NCBI GenBank assembly: GCA_030065615.1
Contig: JASJDR010000005.1
Location: 16,702-80,701 of the forward strand
DNA length: 64,000 nt
Direction of reading: 5' to 3'
Origin: Xenococcus sp. MO_188.B8
GTDB lineage: Bacteria; Cyanobacteriota; Cyanobacteriia; Cyanobacteriales; Xenococcaceae
This document shows, in pieces, positions 17,610 to 26,045 of this stretch. The notes under the pieces were generated by a model that was given only the letters and a program-made list of their open reading frames with translations, was not told the DNA's origin and made no database searches. Every line of letters starts with the position of its first letter. The first letter of the stretch is position 1. The translations under genes and the position numbers were made by a program.

Positions 17610-18146
17610 TTACTGATGAATAATCACAGGCGTACCTAATTTCGTCCAATCAAATAGCCATTGAGCATTATTCACGGGAAGATTTATACAACCATGACTG
17701 ACTGGTGTCCCAAAATTGTTGTGCCAGTATGCACCATGAAGAGCATAACCACGATCAAAGTAAAGTACGTTGGGAACATCAGGAATATCGTAGTCGGCAC
17801 CGCGCATTCGATCTTGAAGATATTTTCTTTGAATAGAGTAAATTCCGGGATGAGTCGGGGTTGTCGCTCTACCTGAAGAAACGATAGTTGTAAAGGCTTG
17901 ATTGCTACCTTCCCAAGCAAATAAATACTGGTCAGAAAGATCGACTTCTATCCACTTGTGACCTCCTTGCTTGAGGTTTTCAATTCTTTGAGCAATTGTA
18001 TTTTCTAAGGTTGGATTAGCCAATACTACATTAGCCAAGAGCCAAGATTCACCAATAATCAAAGCTGCGATCGCACTCATTAGACAAGCGATCTCAAAGA
18101 GATCCGCTTTGCGAGCCGCGCGTCCTTGCGTCTTCTGCGAAATCAA
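17610..18146 (-). CDS. L,D-transpeptidase (YkuD family), exported
   Basis: The C-terminal catalytic motif is complete: ALHGAYWHNNFGTPVSHGCI followed by NLPVNNAQWLFDW, the HXnSHGChN signature with the nucleophilic cysteine. These enzymes cross-link peptidoglycan or attach proteins to it. The N-terminal hydrophobic stretch ACLMSAIAALIIGESWLLANV is a signal or anchor. Residues about 9-20 (RAARKADLFEIA) are encoded by the interspersed repeat at 18096-18122, so the true start may be Met 23 at 18080, which gives a normal signal peptide. Follows pdxH in the same direction. Confidence 0.88.
   Translation of the reverse strand: MISQKTQGRAARKADLFEIACLMSAIAALIIGESWLLANVVLANPTLENTIAQRIENLKQGGHKWIEVDLSDQYLFAWEGSNQAFTTIVSSGRATTPTHPGIYSIQRKYLQDRMRGADYDIPDVPNVLYFDRGYALHGAYWHNNFGTPVSHGCINLPVNNAQWLFDWTKLGTPVIIHQ
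18096..18122. repeat. Interspersed GC-rich repeat inside the L,D-transpeptidase N-terminus
   Basis: The unit AGAGATCCGCTTTGCG plus its flanks matches 19187-19212 at about 24 of 27 bases. It lies across the predicted start region of the L,D-transpeptidase. The second copy belongs to the repeat cluster on the other side of the RAYT transposase gene. Confidence 0.6.
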
Positions 18147-18247
18147 ATACCTGAAATAAGCTACTCCTCATGATTTGGCACCTCCTTGATTAAGATTTCT
18201 CATACCGTTTCTTAATAACTAAGTCTCAAATTACCCTCACTTTTAGA

Positions 18248-18772
18248 CTAGCAAAATAGTTTGAGTATTTTGTGAAAACTGTCTGGGATTTTGTTGAGAA
18301 AAAAAGACCACCCTTGAGCGTAGTTCCACTTAATCAGAAAAATCATAAAAAAACCCTGTTGAATCTTTGCTGCTTTAGGATTAGCATGAACATACTGTAG
18401 GATGTTTAGTGCTCTTTGATAGTCTGTGTTCTCGAAACCGCTGCTATGATATCGCTTTTCCCAGAAATGCCCTGTTCTATTTAGCATCCGATTAAAACAC
18501 ATAGCTGTGTACCAGCTGAGCCAATGCATAATACGCGGTAAATCATCTGGTTGTTTTGGTTCAAGCAAATAGTGAACATGGTTGCTCATGATGCACAGAG
18601 CGTAAAGTTTGAAGTTAAACTTCTCTTTTGATTTTTTTAGGGCATATAAGAGCACCTCACGGCATTCATGACGACTTAGCTTAAATTCTCGGTTATTACA
18701 GCGAACAGTGACATGGTAACAGTAATTAGACTTAAGATCGCGGGGTTTTCGAGACATATTTTCAGTTATCAC
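18248..18772 (-). CDS. REP-associated tyrosine transposase (RAYT), Y1 HUH type
   Basis: The protein opens with the RAYT signature RKPRDLKSNYCYHVTVRC, has the HUH metal motif in MSNHVHYLLEP, and the catalytic Tyr region in TDYQRALNILQYVHANPKAA. The family cuts single-stranded DNA at REP palindromes and is thought to mobilise or maintain them. At 174 residues it is complete. A second Met at residue 6 (18757) is an alternative start. It has no insertion-sequence ends of its own. It is bracketed by GC-rich palindromic repeats at 18096 and 19128-19234, the usual arrangement of a RAYT locus. Confidence 0.88.
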   Translation of the reverse strand: MITENMSRKPRDLKSNYCYHVTVRCNNREFKLSRHECREVLLYALKKSKEKFNFKLYALCIMSNHVHYLLEPKQPDDLPRIMHWLSWYTAMCFNRMLNRTGHFWEKRYHSSGFENTDYQRALNILQYVHANPKAAKIQQGFFMIFLIKWNYAQGWSFFLNKIPDSFHKILKLFC

Positions 18773-19127
18773 TAATTAATGATAACTAACAAATAAATAA
18801 TTATAGGCAAAGTTATTAATCATAAATTTTTCTACGACTAAAAGCTTCATGACTTAAGCTAGAAATATTGTTAGGAAAGTCAGGAGAAAGAGAAAGGGGT
18901 AAAGGGAAAAGGAATTATAATTCACTTTTTAGCCATTATTATTAATTTATTTTTTACTTTTGCAAGAGGTCTATTGTAGTTTAATTAAAAGCAAAAAAAT
19001 TAGCTAATTTTATTAATTGATCTTCGCTTAAATTATCTATTTCTTATTTGAGCTTTTCTCGTAACGTATAGATTTCTTAGATTCAAAGATAGTATTTTAT
19101 AATTGTATTTTGGAAGGATTTAAAAAT
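18773..19127. other. Spacer upstream of the RAYT gene
   Basis: AT-rich spacer without a recognisable gene. It contains purine-rich runs (about 18886-18915) and a TTTTGCAAGAGGT string (about 18960) that is similar to TTTTACAAGAGAT at about 24048; such strings are common in cyanobacterial spacers. A promoter for the RAYT gene should lie here but I cannot place it. Confidence 0.35.
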
Positions 19128-19234
19128 GCGATCACGAAGTGCCAGCCTTCGGCTGATCGCGCAGCGCCTCGCTTGCCGAGACCTCGAAGAGATCCGCTTT
19201 GCGGGTCGCGCAGCGCCAGGCTTTGCCTGATTGC
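19128..19234. repeat. Cluster of REP-like palindromes next to the RAYT gene
   Basis: Three units are visible. 19128-19160 is the 33-base palindrome shared with 171-203. 19187-19212 is the unit shared with 18096-18122. 19213-19234 repeats the right half of the first family with CAGGC-TTT-GCCTG. Each forms a short GC-rich stem. The cluster is much richer in GC than its surroundings and lies about 350 bases upstream of the RAYT gene. Confidence 0.75.
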
Positions 19235-19326
19235 CTAAAGTTAAGTTCCATAACACGATCGCAAATTTTCGATGTTCCCTCTTCCCTAGAACAGAGCGTT
19301 TATGTGACTCACCAGTCTGAAAATTG

Positions 19327-19806
19327 CTATATCTGATTACCATGACATTTTTTATATTTCTTGCCACTACCACACCAACAATTATCATTACGTTTAGGAA
19401 CTAAATCTGGTAAGATTTCTCCTTCTAAATAAAACCATTTTCCGTTAGCTTTAATAAACTTAGAACGTTCATGTAGTTGTTGAATCTCGTTGACTTTAAA
19501 GATAGCAACAAATTCTACATAGGCGATCGCTTGATTTTTTCTGTCTTGACTAGTATCGATTATATTTAAACCTAACCAAGTAGTATTTTTAATACTATTC
19601 GCAATTTTCTGGCGATCATTTTTGGTTCGCTTATCAGGATGATAAGTGGCAATCAAATAATCAATATCGCCTTGACAAAAAGCAGTATAACGCGATCGCA
19701 TTAACTGTACTGCGGTTTTAGGAATTTCTTTTCCTGAGAGATAAAGTCCACAGCAATATTGATATTTTTTACGGCTCCCACAAGGGCAAATTTGCTCAGT
19801 ATTCAC
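19327..19806 (-). CDS. YchJ-family protein with two SEC-C zinc motifs
   Basis: The N-terminal SEC-C motif is CPCGSRKKYQYCCG (8-21) and the C-terminal one is CWCGSGKKYKKCHG (about 144-157). Between them lies the YchJ (UPF0225) NTF2-like domain, with LMRSRYTAFCQGDIDYLIATY. SEC-C motifs bind zinc and are found in SecA and in proteins that contact the translocase or ribosome. The length of 159 residues is normal. The function of YchJ proteins is not established. The gene is complete and its C-terminus lies beside the REP cluster. Confidence 0.9.
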   Translation of the reverse strand: MNTEQICPCGSRKKYQYCCGLYLSGKEIPKTAVQLMRSRYTAFCQGDIDYLIATYHPDKRTKNDRQKIANSIKNTTWLGLNIIDTSQDRKNQAIAYVEFVAIFKVNEIQQLHERSKFIKANGKWFYLEGEILPDLVPKRNDNCWCGSGKKYKKCHGNQI

Positions 19807-19890
19807 ATTAGGTAATGGATAATAGACAAAGCTCGATGATGAAACTTAGGTGCATTCAAGCTTAGCAAATTAGGTAGAATGAAAAAAAGA

Positions 19891-19910
19891 TGTCACATAA
19901 TGTCACATCA
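19891..19910. repeat. Tandem TGTCACATAA / TGTCACATCA
   Basis: Two 10-base direct repeats in the spacer between the YchJ-like gene and the serine protease. They could be a regulatory site for either divergent gene. A similar CATAATGTCAC core occurs in reverse complement at about 52896-52906. Confidence 0.45.
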
Positions 19911-19920
19911 AAATATGATC

Positions 19921-19960
19921 AGTACCTAGACAAAATTGTTTATACATTTTTTGGTTCTCT
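19921..19960 (+). repeat. 40-base near-repeat, copy 2 (copy 1 at 2964-3004)
   Basis: The core CAAAATTGTTTATACATTTT is nearly the same as in copy 1. Here it precedes the exported serine protease gene by about 70 bases. The spacer between it and the gene has the degenerate tandem ACCTAATACCTAATACC. Confidence 0.55.
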
Positions 19961-20032
19961 AGAACCTAATACCTAATACCTATCAACTCTAGGTAATATA
20001 TTTAAGTAGCTACTTAGTAAAACCAGATTACA

Positions 20033-21328
20033 ATGATCCCTTCAATCAAAACTATTGGTCAAATCATTTTAGGCTTGGGATTAACCGGCATTTTTGCTAA
20101 TCCAGCTGGGGCTAATCTGTCCCTAGAAGAAATTAATTCCATTGCCAGACAAACTACAGTAGTGATTGCTCCTGGCTTAACACCAGAATTAGTCACTGAA
20201 CTAGAAGCAAATCGCAATAATCCTTTAGCGAGCCAAAATAATCCTGATGGAGTATGGAATCCAGGCTCTGGTGTGATTGTTGCTCGCCAAGGAAACACCT
20301 ATTATGCCTTGACAGTAACCCATAATTTTAAACAAAGATATTTAGAACAAAATATTCCCCATGGAATTCGTACCAGTGATGGGGAAGTTCATCCGATCAC
20401 TGAAATTAACGATGGGAGAAAATGTCCCCTTCAAGAACGAATAGAGATTCAAAATCTAATTCGCTTTGGCTGCTATTCTGTAGCTATTCCTAATAGATTA
20501 TCAGGAACAGATCTCGCGATCGTGAGTTTTGAAAGCAATAATGAATATCCGGTCGCCTCTGTAGGAAATGCTGAACGCGTTGCTATTGGCGATCAAGTAT
20601 ATATCTCGGGTTGGCCAGATCCGGAAAAAGAAAAAGATCCCGTAACGGGTGTTTGCAAAGGTAAAGTAGCTCGTCGCCAACGCCGTCTGGCTTGGACTCC
20701 TATGACTCGGAAAATTGCCGCTAGCGAAAGCGAAAACGAAAACGGTTATAACATATTTTACTTCGATCTAACTCGTCCTGGAATGAGTGGTGGCCCTGTT
20801 TTCGATAGCGAAGGTTTTGTGGTTGGGATTCATGGACGAGGTTCAGCACAAAAAGGAGAACGAGTTAGACAATATTGTTCTCTTGAATTGGCACCAAATA
20901 GACAAGCTTTAGAGTCAGGAGATTTAGAATCTAATGATGTGCAAGACTTGGTACAAGCAGCAGTAAATTATACTGCGCTAGATTTGCATTCTGAGTTTAG
21001 TAGTGGACAAAATACAGACAATTTTCTGTCTTCATGGCAAGACTTAGGACTCAATTTACAGCTTCTGTTTAACGAACAACCTCCGACATCAGAATTTATC
21101 AACTCTGGCTTGATTCAGCTCGATCAAAATAACACCAATCAGGGAATTTTAGACGTCGATGTTGCTGAAGATATTTATGGCTGGCACGAATTTGGCGGGC
21201 TCTCATCACAAGCTCCTCAAGATGTCATCGATGATATTTATGAGGGTTTTTCCTTGAAAAATCTGATTCGAGATGAACCTTCTCCAGGATGTCGCTTTTT
21301 ACTCTTAGGAGAACCCTGTAAAAATTGA
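20033..21328 (+). CDS. Exported trypsin-like serine protease
   Basis: The catalytic triad is visible: His 97 in ALTVTHNFKQ, Asp 160 in GTDLAIVSF, and Ser 252 in RPGMSGGPVFDSEG. This is the chymotrypsin/HtrA-like fold (trypsin_2 group). The first about 28 residues (IIGLGLTGIFANPAGANL as core) look like a Sec signal peptide, placing the enzyme in the periplasm or outside. No PDZ domain follows; the last 130 residues are acidic and unassigned. Cysteines near the middle and end could form disulfides. It is a single gene between divergent and convergent neighbours. Confidence 0.88.
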   Translation: MIPSIKTIGQIILGLGLTGIFANPAGANLSLEEINSIARQTTVVIAPGLTPELVTELEANRNNPLASQNNPDGVWNPGSGVIVARQGNTYYALTVTHNFKQRYLEQNIPHGIRTSDGEVHPITEINDGRKCPLQERIEIQNLIRFGCYSVAIPNRLSGTDLAIVSFESNNEYPVASVGNAERVAIGDQVYISGWPDPEKEKDPVTGVCKGKVARRQRRLAWTPMTRKIAASESENENGYNIFYFDLTRPGMSGGPVFDSEGFVVGIHGRGSAQKGERVRQYCSLELAPNRQALESGDLESNDVQDLVQAAVNYTALDLHSEFSSGQNTDNFLSSWQDLGLNLQLLFNEQPPTSEFINSGLIQLDQNNTNQGILDVDVAEDIYGWHEFGGLSSQAPQDVIDDIYEGFSLKNLIRDEPSPGCRFLLLGEPCKN

Positions 21329-21409
21329 GTGCCAACCGCGTCTAGTTTGCCAATTATAGTGTTCGCTTGGTTCGCTCATTAAAGCGATTTACCAGAAAGC
21401 TCAGGCCTT

Positions 21410-21474
21410 GTAGAGTGGGCAACCCTCAGTCTTAATCCCATAAACTATGGTTCAATTAAATTTGCCCACCTTAC
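21410..21474. repeat. GTAG...CTTAC-type inverted repeat
   Basis: GTAGAGTGGGCAA at 21410-21422 pairs with TTGCCCACCTTAC at 21462-21474 (11 of 13 bases), with about 39 bases between. The form resembles the GTAGGGTGGGCA/TGCCCACCCTAC elements common in cyanobacteria, probably small non-autonomous mobile repeats. It lies between convergent genes. Confidence 0.65.
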
Positions 21475-21503
21475 TATTACCTATAGTTTTTGACCGCTGA
21501 CTT

Positions 21504-22559
21504 TTAACTGTAAATAGGTCGGTGTTTTAGATAGTGACGCGCCACCTCGCCTTTGACCATATCTTGGAGATGATCTGAAGCTAGAAATTCCTGGGGGAAT
21601 CCTAGATCTATTTTGGTCATTTGGTTCAAATGATTCACGGTTTCTGTACTCAAGTTAAGCTTAGCAGCAGCGAGCGTGTCCTGAATTTGGGAGACCTTTC
21701 TCGCGCCGATAATAGGGATAAATCGGTATCCTTGAGCCAATACCCAAGCTACTGCCACTTGGGCAGATGAAACTCCATATTCGTCAGCTATTTTATCGAC
21801 TTCTCGGGCTATTTTTAGATTATGCTCCAAGGTGCGACCTTTTTCGTCATTGCCCATTTTACGTAGGGAATCATTGTCGCCACTTCGGGTATATTTTCCA
21901 GAGAGTACGCCTCCTGCTAACGGTGCCCAAGCCGTGATTCCGAGATCAAAATGCTGAGCCATCGGAATTAAATCTCGCTCTGGGTCACGGGCTAAAAGGC
22001 TATATTCGGCTTGAATACCGATGTACTGAGTCCAGCCTTGTAATTCAGCCATGACGTTAGAAGCGCTAACAATCCAGGCAGGACTGTCACTAAAACCAAT
22101 ATAATTAACTTTACCCTGACTTACTAAATCATCCAAGGCACGGATAGTTTCTTGATAGGGGGTGTCATCGTCATAGGCATGAACCCATAATAGGTCGATA
22201 TAATCTGTCTGCAAACGACGGAGACTCGCTTCAACTGCCCGCATCATGTTTTTGCGTTGATTACCTGAGGCATTGGGATCTGTATGATCCATAGATAAGG
22301 TATATTTTGTGGCAATAACCATGCGATCGCGATCGCCTTTTACCCAACGTCCAATATATTCTTCAGTTTCTCCATTGTGATACTTATCTGCTGTATCGAT
22401 AAAATTACCACCAGCATCACGATAGGCACTCATGATCTCCTTGCTAGTCGCCTCATCTGCTCCGAAGCCCCAATCTTGGCCAAAACTCATGGTGCCAAGA
22501 CAAATTTCGGAAACTCTTAATCCTGAACGCCCCAACAATTTGTAATTTAGCATCTTCAA
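21504..22559 (-). CDS. Aldo/keto reductase
   Basis: The 351-residue protein has the AKR barrel signature: LGRSGLRVSEICLGTMSFG at the N-terminus, GGNFIDTADKYHNGETEEY (catalytic Asp and Tyr), VIATKYTLS (catalytic Lys) and DYIDLLWVHAYD (catalytic His region). The C-terminal IIGARKVSQI binds NADPH. It reduces aldehydes or ketones with NADPH; it resembles the 'tas/YajO' general stress group. Substrate unknown. A second Met at residue 3 is an equal start candidate. It is separated from aat by about 100 bases. Confidence 0.93.
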   Translation of the reverse strand: MKMLNYKLLGRSGLRVSEICLGTMSFGQDWGFGADEATSKEIMSAYRDAGGNFIDTADKYHNGETEEYIGRWVKGDRDRMVIATKYTLSMDHTDPNASGNQRKNMMRAVEASLRRLQTDYIDLLWVHAYDDDTPYQETIRALDDLVSQGKVNYIGFSDSPAWIVSASNVMAELQGWTQYIGIQAEYSLLARDPERDLIPMAQHFDLGITAWAPLAGGVLSGKYTRSGDNDSLRKMGNDEKGRTLEHNLKIAREVDKIADEYGVSSAQVAVAWVLAQGYRFIPIIGARKVSQIQDTLAAAKLNLSTETVNHLNQMTKIDLGFPQEFLASDHLQDMVKGEVARHYLKHRPIYS

Positions 22560-22655
22560 TTTCCTTGCAGAACTGCACTGAGAAAAACATATTCTGCTCA
22601 GTATAACGAAACCCTCAGCATCGATTTGCCAAGCTGAGAACCTAGAACTTAGAGC

Positions 22656-23267
22656 TTAGAGCTCATGCTCACGAAGGGATTTGTCACTGAAATAACATTT
22701 ACGTCTTAAGCCTTTTTTCAATAATGATTGATATTCAGCAGCGTCAATAATATAAGAACCAAATCTTTCTAAATGGGGGTTTTGTAATTGAGCATCAAAG
22801 AACAGATATCCTCTCTGGCGTAAATGCTCTACTAACTTAACCATCGCTACTTTTGAACCCTCACTAATACGATAAAACATGGATTCACCAACAAAGATAC
22901 CAGCGATCGCGATTCCCAAAATACCTCCAGCTAATTGATCTCCATACCAAGTTTCAAAACTATGCGCCCATCCAGCTTGATATAACGCCAAGTAAACCTG
23001 TTGCAACTCCGGGGAGATCCAGGTTGTTTCTCGATCTGCACAACCCTCGCAAACTCCAACAAAATTGCGATCTATGGCAACAGAAAATTTTTCTTGATTA
23101 ATCACTCTTCGTAAAGATTTAGGATAGCGAAAACGATTATCTAGAGGAATCAAAGTCCTTTGATGACTCGAATACCAACCCAATTTCCCATGATCATCCG
23201 ACATTAAAAAATAGCCTTGACTATACCCTCTAATAACCGATGAAATATCAACATCATATATATTCAT
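22656..23267 (-). CDS. aat: Leucyl/phenylalanyl-tRNA-protein transferase
   Basis: The protein carries the Aat family features: GYFLMSDDHGKLGWYSSHQR at the N-terminus, ETTWISPELQQVYLALYQAG, AHSFETWYGDQLAGGILGIA and the FVGESMFYRISEGSKVA motif, then FFDAQLQNPHLERFG. It transfers Leu or Phe from tRNA to proteins with N-terminal Arg or Lys, marking them for ClpS-ClpAP degradation (N-degron pathway). At 203 residues it is of usual length. The start context has no clear ribosome site. The gene stands alone between repeat-rich spacers. Confidence 0.94.
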   Translation of the reverse strand: MNIYDVDISSVIRGYSQGYFLMSDDHGKLGWYSSHQRTLIPLDNRFRYPKSLRRVINQEKFSVAIDRNFVGVCEGCADRETTWISPELQQVYLALYQAGWAHSFETWYGDQLAGGILGIAIAGIFVGESMFYRISEGSKVAMVKLVEHLRQRGYLFFDAQLQNPHLERFGSYIIDAAEYQSLLKKGLRRKCYFSDKSLREHEL

Positions 23268-23579
23268 AATGCTTGATGTAGATTAGTTGTGTTCATTGAT
23301 TTTCTAGTGTTTAGCTCTCAGCTTTCAGCCTTAAGCTCTCAGCTTGGTTTTATTACCGCAGTTAACGAGGAAAAAAGTTTAGATAGTAATCCTAAATTAT
23401 ATGAGAGAATGTTCCCGTTTCTTGTTCCCTATCAGCTTTACCTATGAGATCTTTCTCCCATGGCATAGAATTACTACAGCTAATGACAACAGCGATAGTA
23501 GTTCATAATTATCCTGTAGGCAAAAGCCATCAAGGTTTAGATAGCATAAAAGAAGTTCCTCTTACCAACACCAAAACCA
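23268..23579. other. Spacer with AGCT-type short repeats
   Basis: Between aat and the small gene at 23580. At about 23311-23345 the string AGCTCTCAGCTTTCAGCC and similar AGCTT/AGCTC units repeat. Comparable strings are at about 22640-22670 and 24742-24785. A 50-codon frame starts with ATG at 23444 and runs past 23580 without a recognised family. Nothing else is seen. Confidence 0.4.
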
Positions 23580-23918
23580 ATGTCATCAGAAGTTGAACCC
23601 ATTTCTCCTATTACTTTACCTCCCATAACTAATCCCGATCTTGAAGCAAAATGGCTAAAAGAAGCCTTGCATACTTGGTTGGATGAAGAATTTATTCCGG
23701 AAGTAGTTAATGAAACTATTGCTGTGCGAGCGTCACAAATCTTTGTCCGCCAACGTTTAGAAGGAGAAAATGATCTTGGTTCTTTAGTCATTGCCATTGT
23801 GACAGAAATGCAAGCATTTGATTTTAGTCGCAGTTTTTATAGTGAATTTGCGATCGCTAATGCTGTTAGTGATTTAATTTTAGATAGTCTCGGTATTGAT
23901 CGCTGTTGTGGAGCTTAA
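23580..23918 (+). CDS. Conserved-looking small acidic protein, unknown function
   Basis: A 112-residue protein, Pro/Ile-rich at the start (PISPITLPPITNPDL), then helical: WLKEALHTWLDEEFIPEVVN, and a C-terminal helix IANAVSDLILDSLGID ending RCCGA. It has no signal peptide or membrane segment. The even codon use and its clean start suggest a real gene. I do not recognise the family with certainty. The neighbours (aat, 2-Cys peroxiredoxin) give no functional hint. Confidence 0.6.
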   Translation: MSSEVEPISPITLPPITNPDLEAKWLKEALHTWLDEEFIPEVVNETIAVRASQIFVRQRLEGENDLGSLVIAIVTEMQAFDFSRSFYSEFAIANAVSDLILDSLGIDRCCGA

Positions 23919-24142
23919 TAAACATCCTAAATAAAATATGCAAGACTCGGTTTAGGTCAAGAAATACCCACGAAGACAGGAAAAAAGTAACAGATCAAAG
24001 GTAAAAGCTAAAAGATATCAATTTTAATTTCTAATTTTCTAATTTACTTTTACAAGAGATGGTCATGATATATTAATCTAAATTCGAGATCAGTACACTC
24101 AGTTCAATTTAAAAATTAAGTATTTTAGGAGAGGATTAAGAA

Positions 24143-24742
24143 ATGACCGCAGAAGGATGTATTAGGGTGGGTCAAGAAGCGCCTGATTTTACCGCTACTG
24201 CCGTTTTTGACCAAGAATTCAAAACAATTAAATTGTCTGACTATCGCGGTCAGTATACCGTTTTATTTTTCTATCCTTTAGATTTTACCTTTGTTTGTCC
24301 TACTGAAATTATTGCCTTTAGCGATCGCTATAAAGAATTTTCTACACTCAATACAGAGATCTTAGGAGTCTCTGTTGACAGCGAATTTTCTCACCTGGCA
24401 TGGATTCAAACTGATCGCAAAGAAGGTGGTATTGGCGATATTGACTACCCTCTAGTTTCTGATATCAAAAAAGAAATTAGCACTGCTTACAATGTTCTTG
24501 ACCCCGATGCGGGGGTAGCACTACGAGGACTATTTATTATTGATCCAGAAGGCGTTATCCAACATGCTACCGTCAATAATCTATCCTTTGGGCGCAGCGT
24601 AGATGAAACCCTACGGACTTTAAAAGCTATCCAATACGTACAATCCCATCCCGATGAAGTTTGTCCTGCTGGCTGGAAAGAAGGAGATCAAACAATGGTT
24701 CCCGATCCTGTTAAGTCTAAAGCTTATTTTGCCAGTGTATAG
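24143..24742 (+). CDS. 2-Cys peroxiredoxin
   Basis: The peroxidatic Cys lies in [20 protein letters not shown] near residue 53 and the resolving Cys in [10 protein letters not shown] near 173. This is the typical 2-Cys arrangement: the enzyme reduces peroxides and is recycled by thioredoxin or NADPH-thioredoxin reductase C. It is 199 residues, complete, cytosolic. The start ATG has a strong purine-rich ribosome site (AGGAGAGG) 12 bases upstream. It is a single gene with its own terminator at 24813. Confidence 0.96.
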   Translation: MTAEGCIRVGQEAPDFTATAVFDQEFKTIKLSDYRGQYTVLFFYPLDFTFVCPTEIIAFSDRYKEFSTLNTEILGVSVDSEFSHLAWIQTDRKEGGIGDIDYPLVSDIKKEISTAYNVLDPDAGVALRGLFIIDPEGVIQHATVNNLSFGRSVDETLRTLKAIQYVQSHPDEVCPAGWKEGDQTMVPDPVKSKAYFASV

Positions 24743-24812
24743 CTTGAAAACAGCTTTAAGCTTGAAGCCTGAAGCTATAAGCTAACTTCATCCAAAATAT
24801 TCTTATTCTTAG

Positions 24813-24836
24813 ACACGGTTATCCCGTGTTTTTTTA
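24813..24836 (+). terminator. Intrinsic terminator of the 2-Cys peroxiredoxin gene
   Basis: ACACGG at 24813-24818 pairs with CCGTGT at 24824-24829, with loop TTATC, followed by a run of seven T. It lies 71 bases after the stop. The remaining spacer up to 25067 shows no gene; an inverted stretch CCCATAGATTTTATGGG at about 25023 lies 30 bases before sigF. Confidence 0.8.
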
Positions 24837-25067
24837 TTTTGTTCATTAACTCTACAAATTAGCTCAATAAATACAATTGCAATTATCACAAGATTTAATC
24901 GGCACGAATTAAAAATGTATTAATACGTATTTATGCGTACAAAAAAAAAGTAGGTTGAAATTTTTCAGTAAAACAACGATGGTCTATTTTTAGGAGTCAA
25001 TAGACAATTGTATCTAGATTAATCCCATAGATTTTATGGGATTTCTGATACCTTAGCTTTAATTCCT

Positions 25068-25835
25068 ATGATTAATCAATCTCTTAGCTATCGTTCTATG
25101 GAACTTTTACAGGATTACTTTGTTAATCCTTCCCTTAGATTAAGGAATAAATTAGTTGAATTAAATTCTGGTTTGGTTAGAAAAGTTGCTCATCAAGTAA
25201 GTAAAAAATGTGCTGAACCTTACGAAGATCTAGAACAAATTGGCTATCTCGGTTTAATCAGAGCCATTGAACGTTTTGACCCTCTTCAAGGTTCTGCCTT
25301 CAGCTCTTTTGCTATACCTTATATTCGTGGGGAAATGCTCCACTATCTAAGAGATAGAGGTAGCATGATGAGAATCCCTCGGCGTTGGCAAGAACTATAT
25401 GCTAAAGGTAAAAAATTACGCAAAGAATTAATCGAAAAATTAGGCCGTTTACCACAAGATACCGAACTTGCTAATGCCTTAGGAATTCCTTTAAATGAAT
25501 GGAGCGAATGTCAATTGGCTTTACAAAATAGGTTGCCGATTAGTTTAGATGCAGTAGTTAGTAATACCACAGATTCTTCTGTTACTTTTGGTGATACTTT
25601 AGCCGATCCCCGTGCCCAACAAATCAGAAAATTAGAGGAAGATCGCTTACAATTACAACGAGCTATGAGTCAACTAGAAGACAAAACTAAAGCAGCTATT
25701 GAATGTGTATTTTTATGGGATTTACCCCGTAAAGAAGCAGCTAAATATATTGGCATTAGCCCCATGACTGTCACTAGACATTTACATAAAGGAATTGACC
25801 AATTAGGAACTATTCTCAATCCCCAAGTTGCTTGA
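25068..25835 (+). CDS. sigF: Group 3 sigma factor, SigF type
   Basis: The 255-residue protein has sigma-70 regions 2 to 4: LVRKVAHQVSKKCAEPYEDL and QIGYLGLIRAIERFD in region 2, PRRWQELYAKGKKLRKELIE in region 3, and a C-terminal HTH (RKEAAKYIGISPMTVTRHLH). The RIPRRWQELY form and overall length fit cyanobacterial SigF, which in Synechocystis is needed for pili and motility genes. No anti-sigma gene lies beside it. The start has no clear ribosome site. SigF is the most probable assignment; another group 3 factor is possible. Confidence 0.85.
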   Translation: MINQSLSYRSMELLQDYFVNPSLRLRNKLVELNSGLVRKVAHQVSKKCAEPYEDLEQIGYLGLIRAIERFDPLQGSAFSSFAIPYIRGEMLHYLRDRGSMMRIPRRWQELYAKGKKLRKELIEKLGRLPQDTELANALGIPLNEWSECQLALQNRLPISLDAVVSNTTDSSVTFGDTLADPRAQQIRKLEEDRLQLQRAMSQLEDKTKAAIECVFLWDLPRKEAAKYIGISPMTVTRHLHKGIDQLGTILNPQVA

Positions 25836-26045
25836 TCTTAAGTTAATCGACTTCATAAGAGGAAATAGTTAGGTTAGGTGTTAGGTGATATATTTTAAAA
25901 CTTCTATTATTAATTACAAACCGTAAAAATTAGATTTGCAATCATAATCTTAATCTCTCTGACTCTTGAGTATCATGACTACATATTAGTTGCGATGCTC
26001 ATTTTTTTTGGCCCATGTCATATTGGTCAAGGACAATCACTATTA

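Noticed and set aside
19083..19388. A 101-codon minus-strand open frame
   Set aside because: It runs through the REP palindrome cluster (Arg/Ala/Ser-rich in the middle) and overlaps the start of the YchJ-like gene's 3' end in another frame. It is an effect of GC-rich repeats, not a gene.
25020..25042. Inverted repeat CCCATAGATTTTATGGG upstream of sigF as terminator
   Set aside because: The stem is short and AT-rich with no T-tract; it may be an operator but I could not support any specific call.
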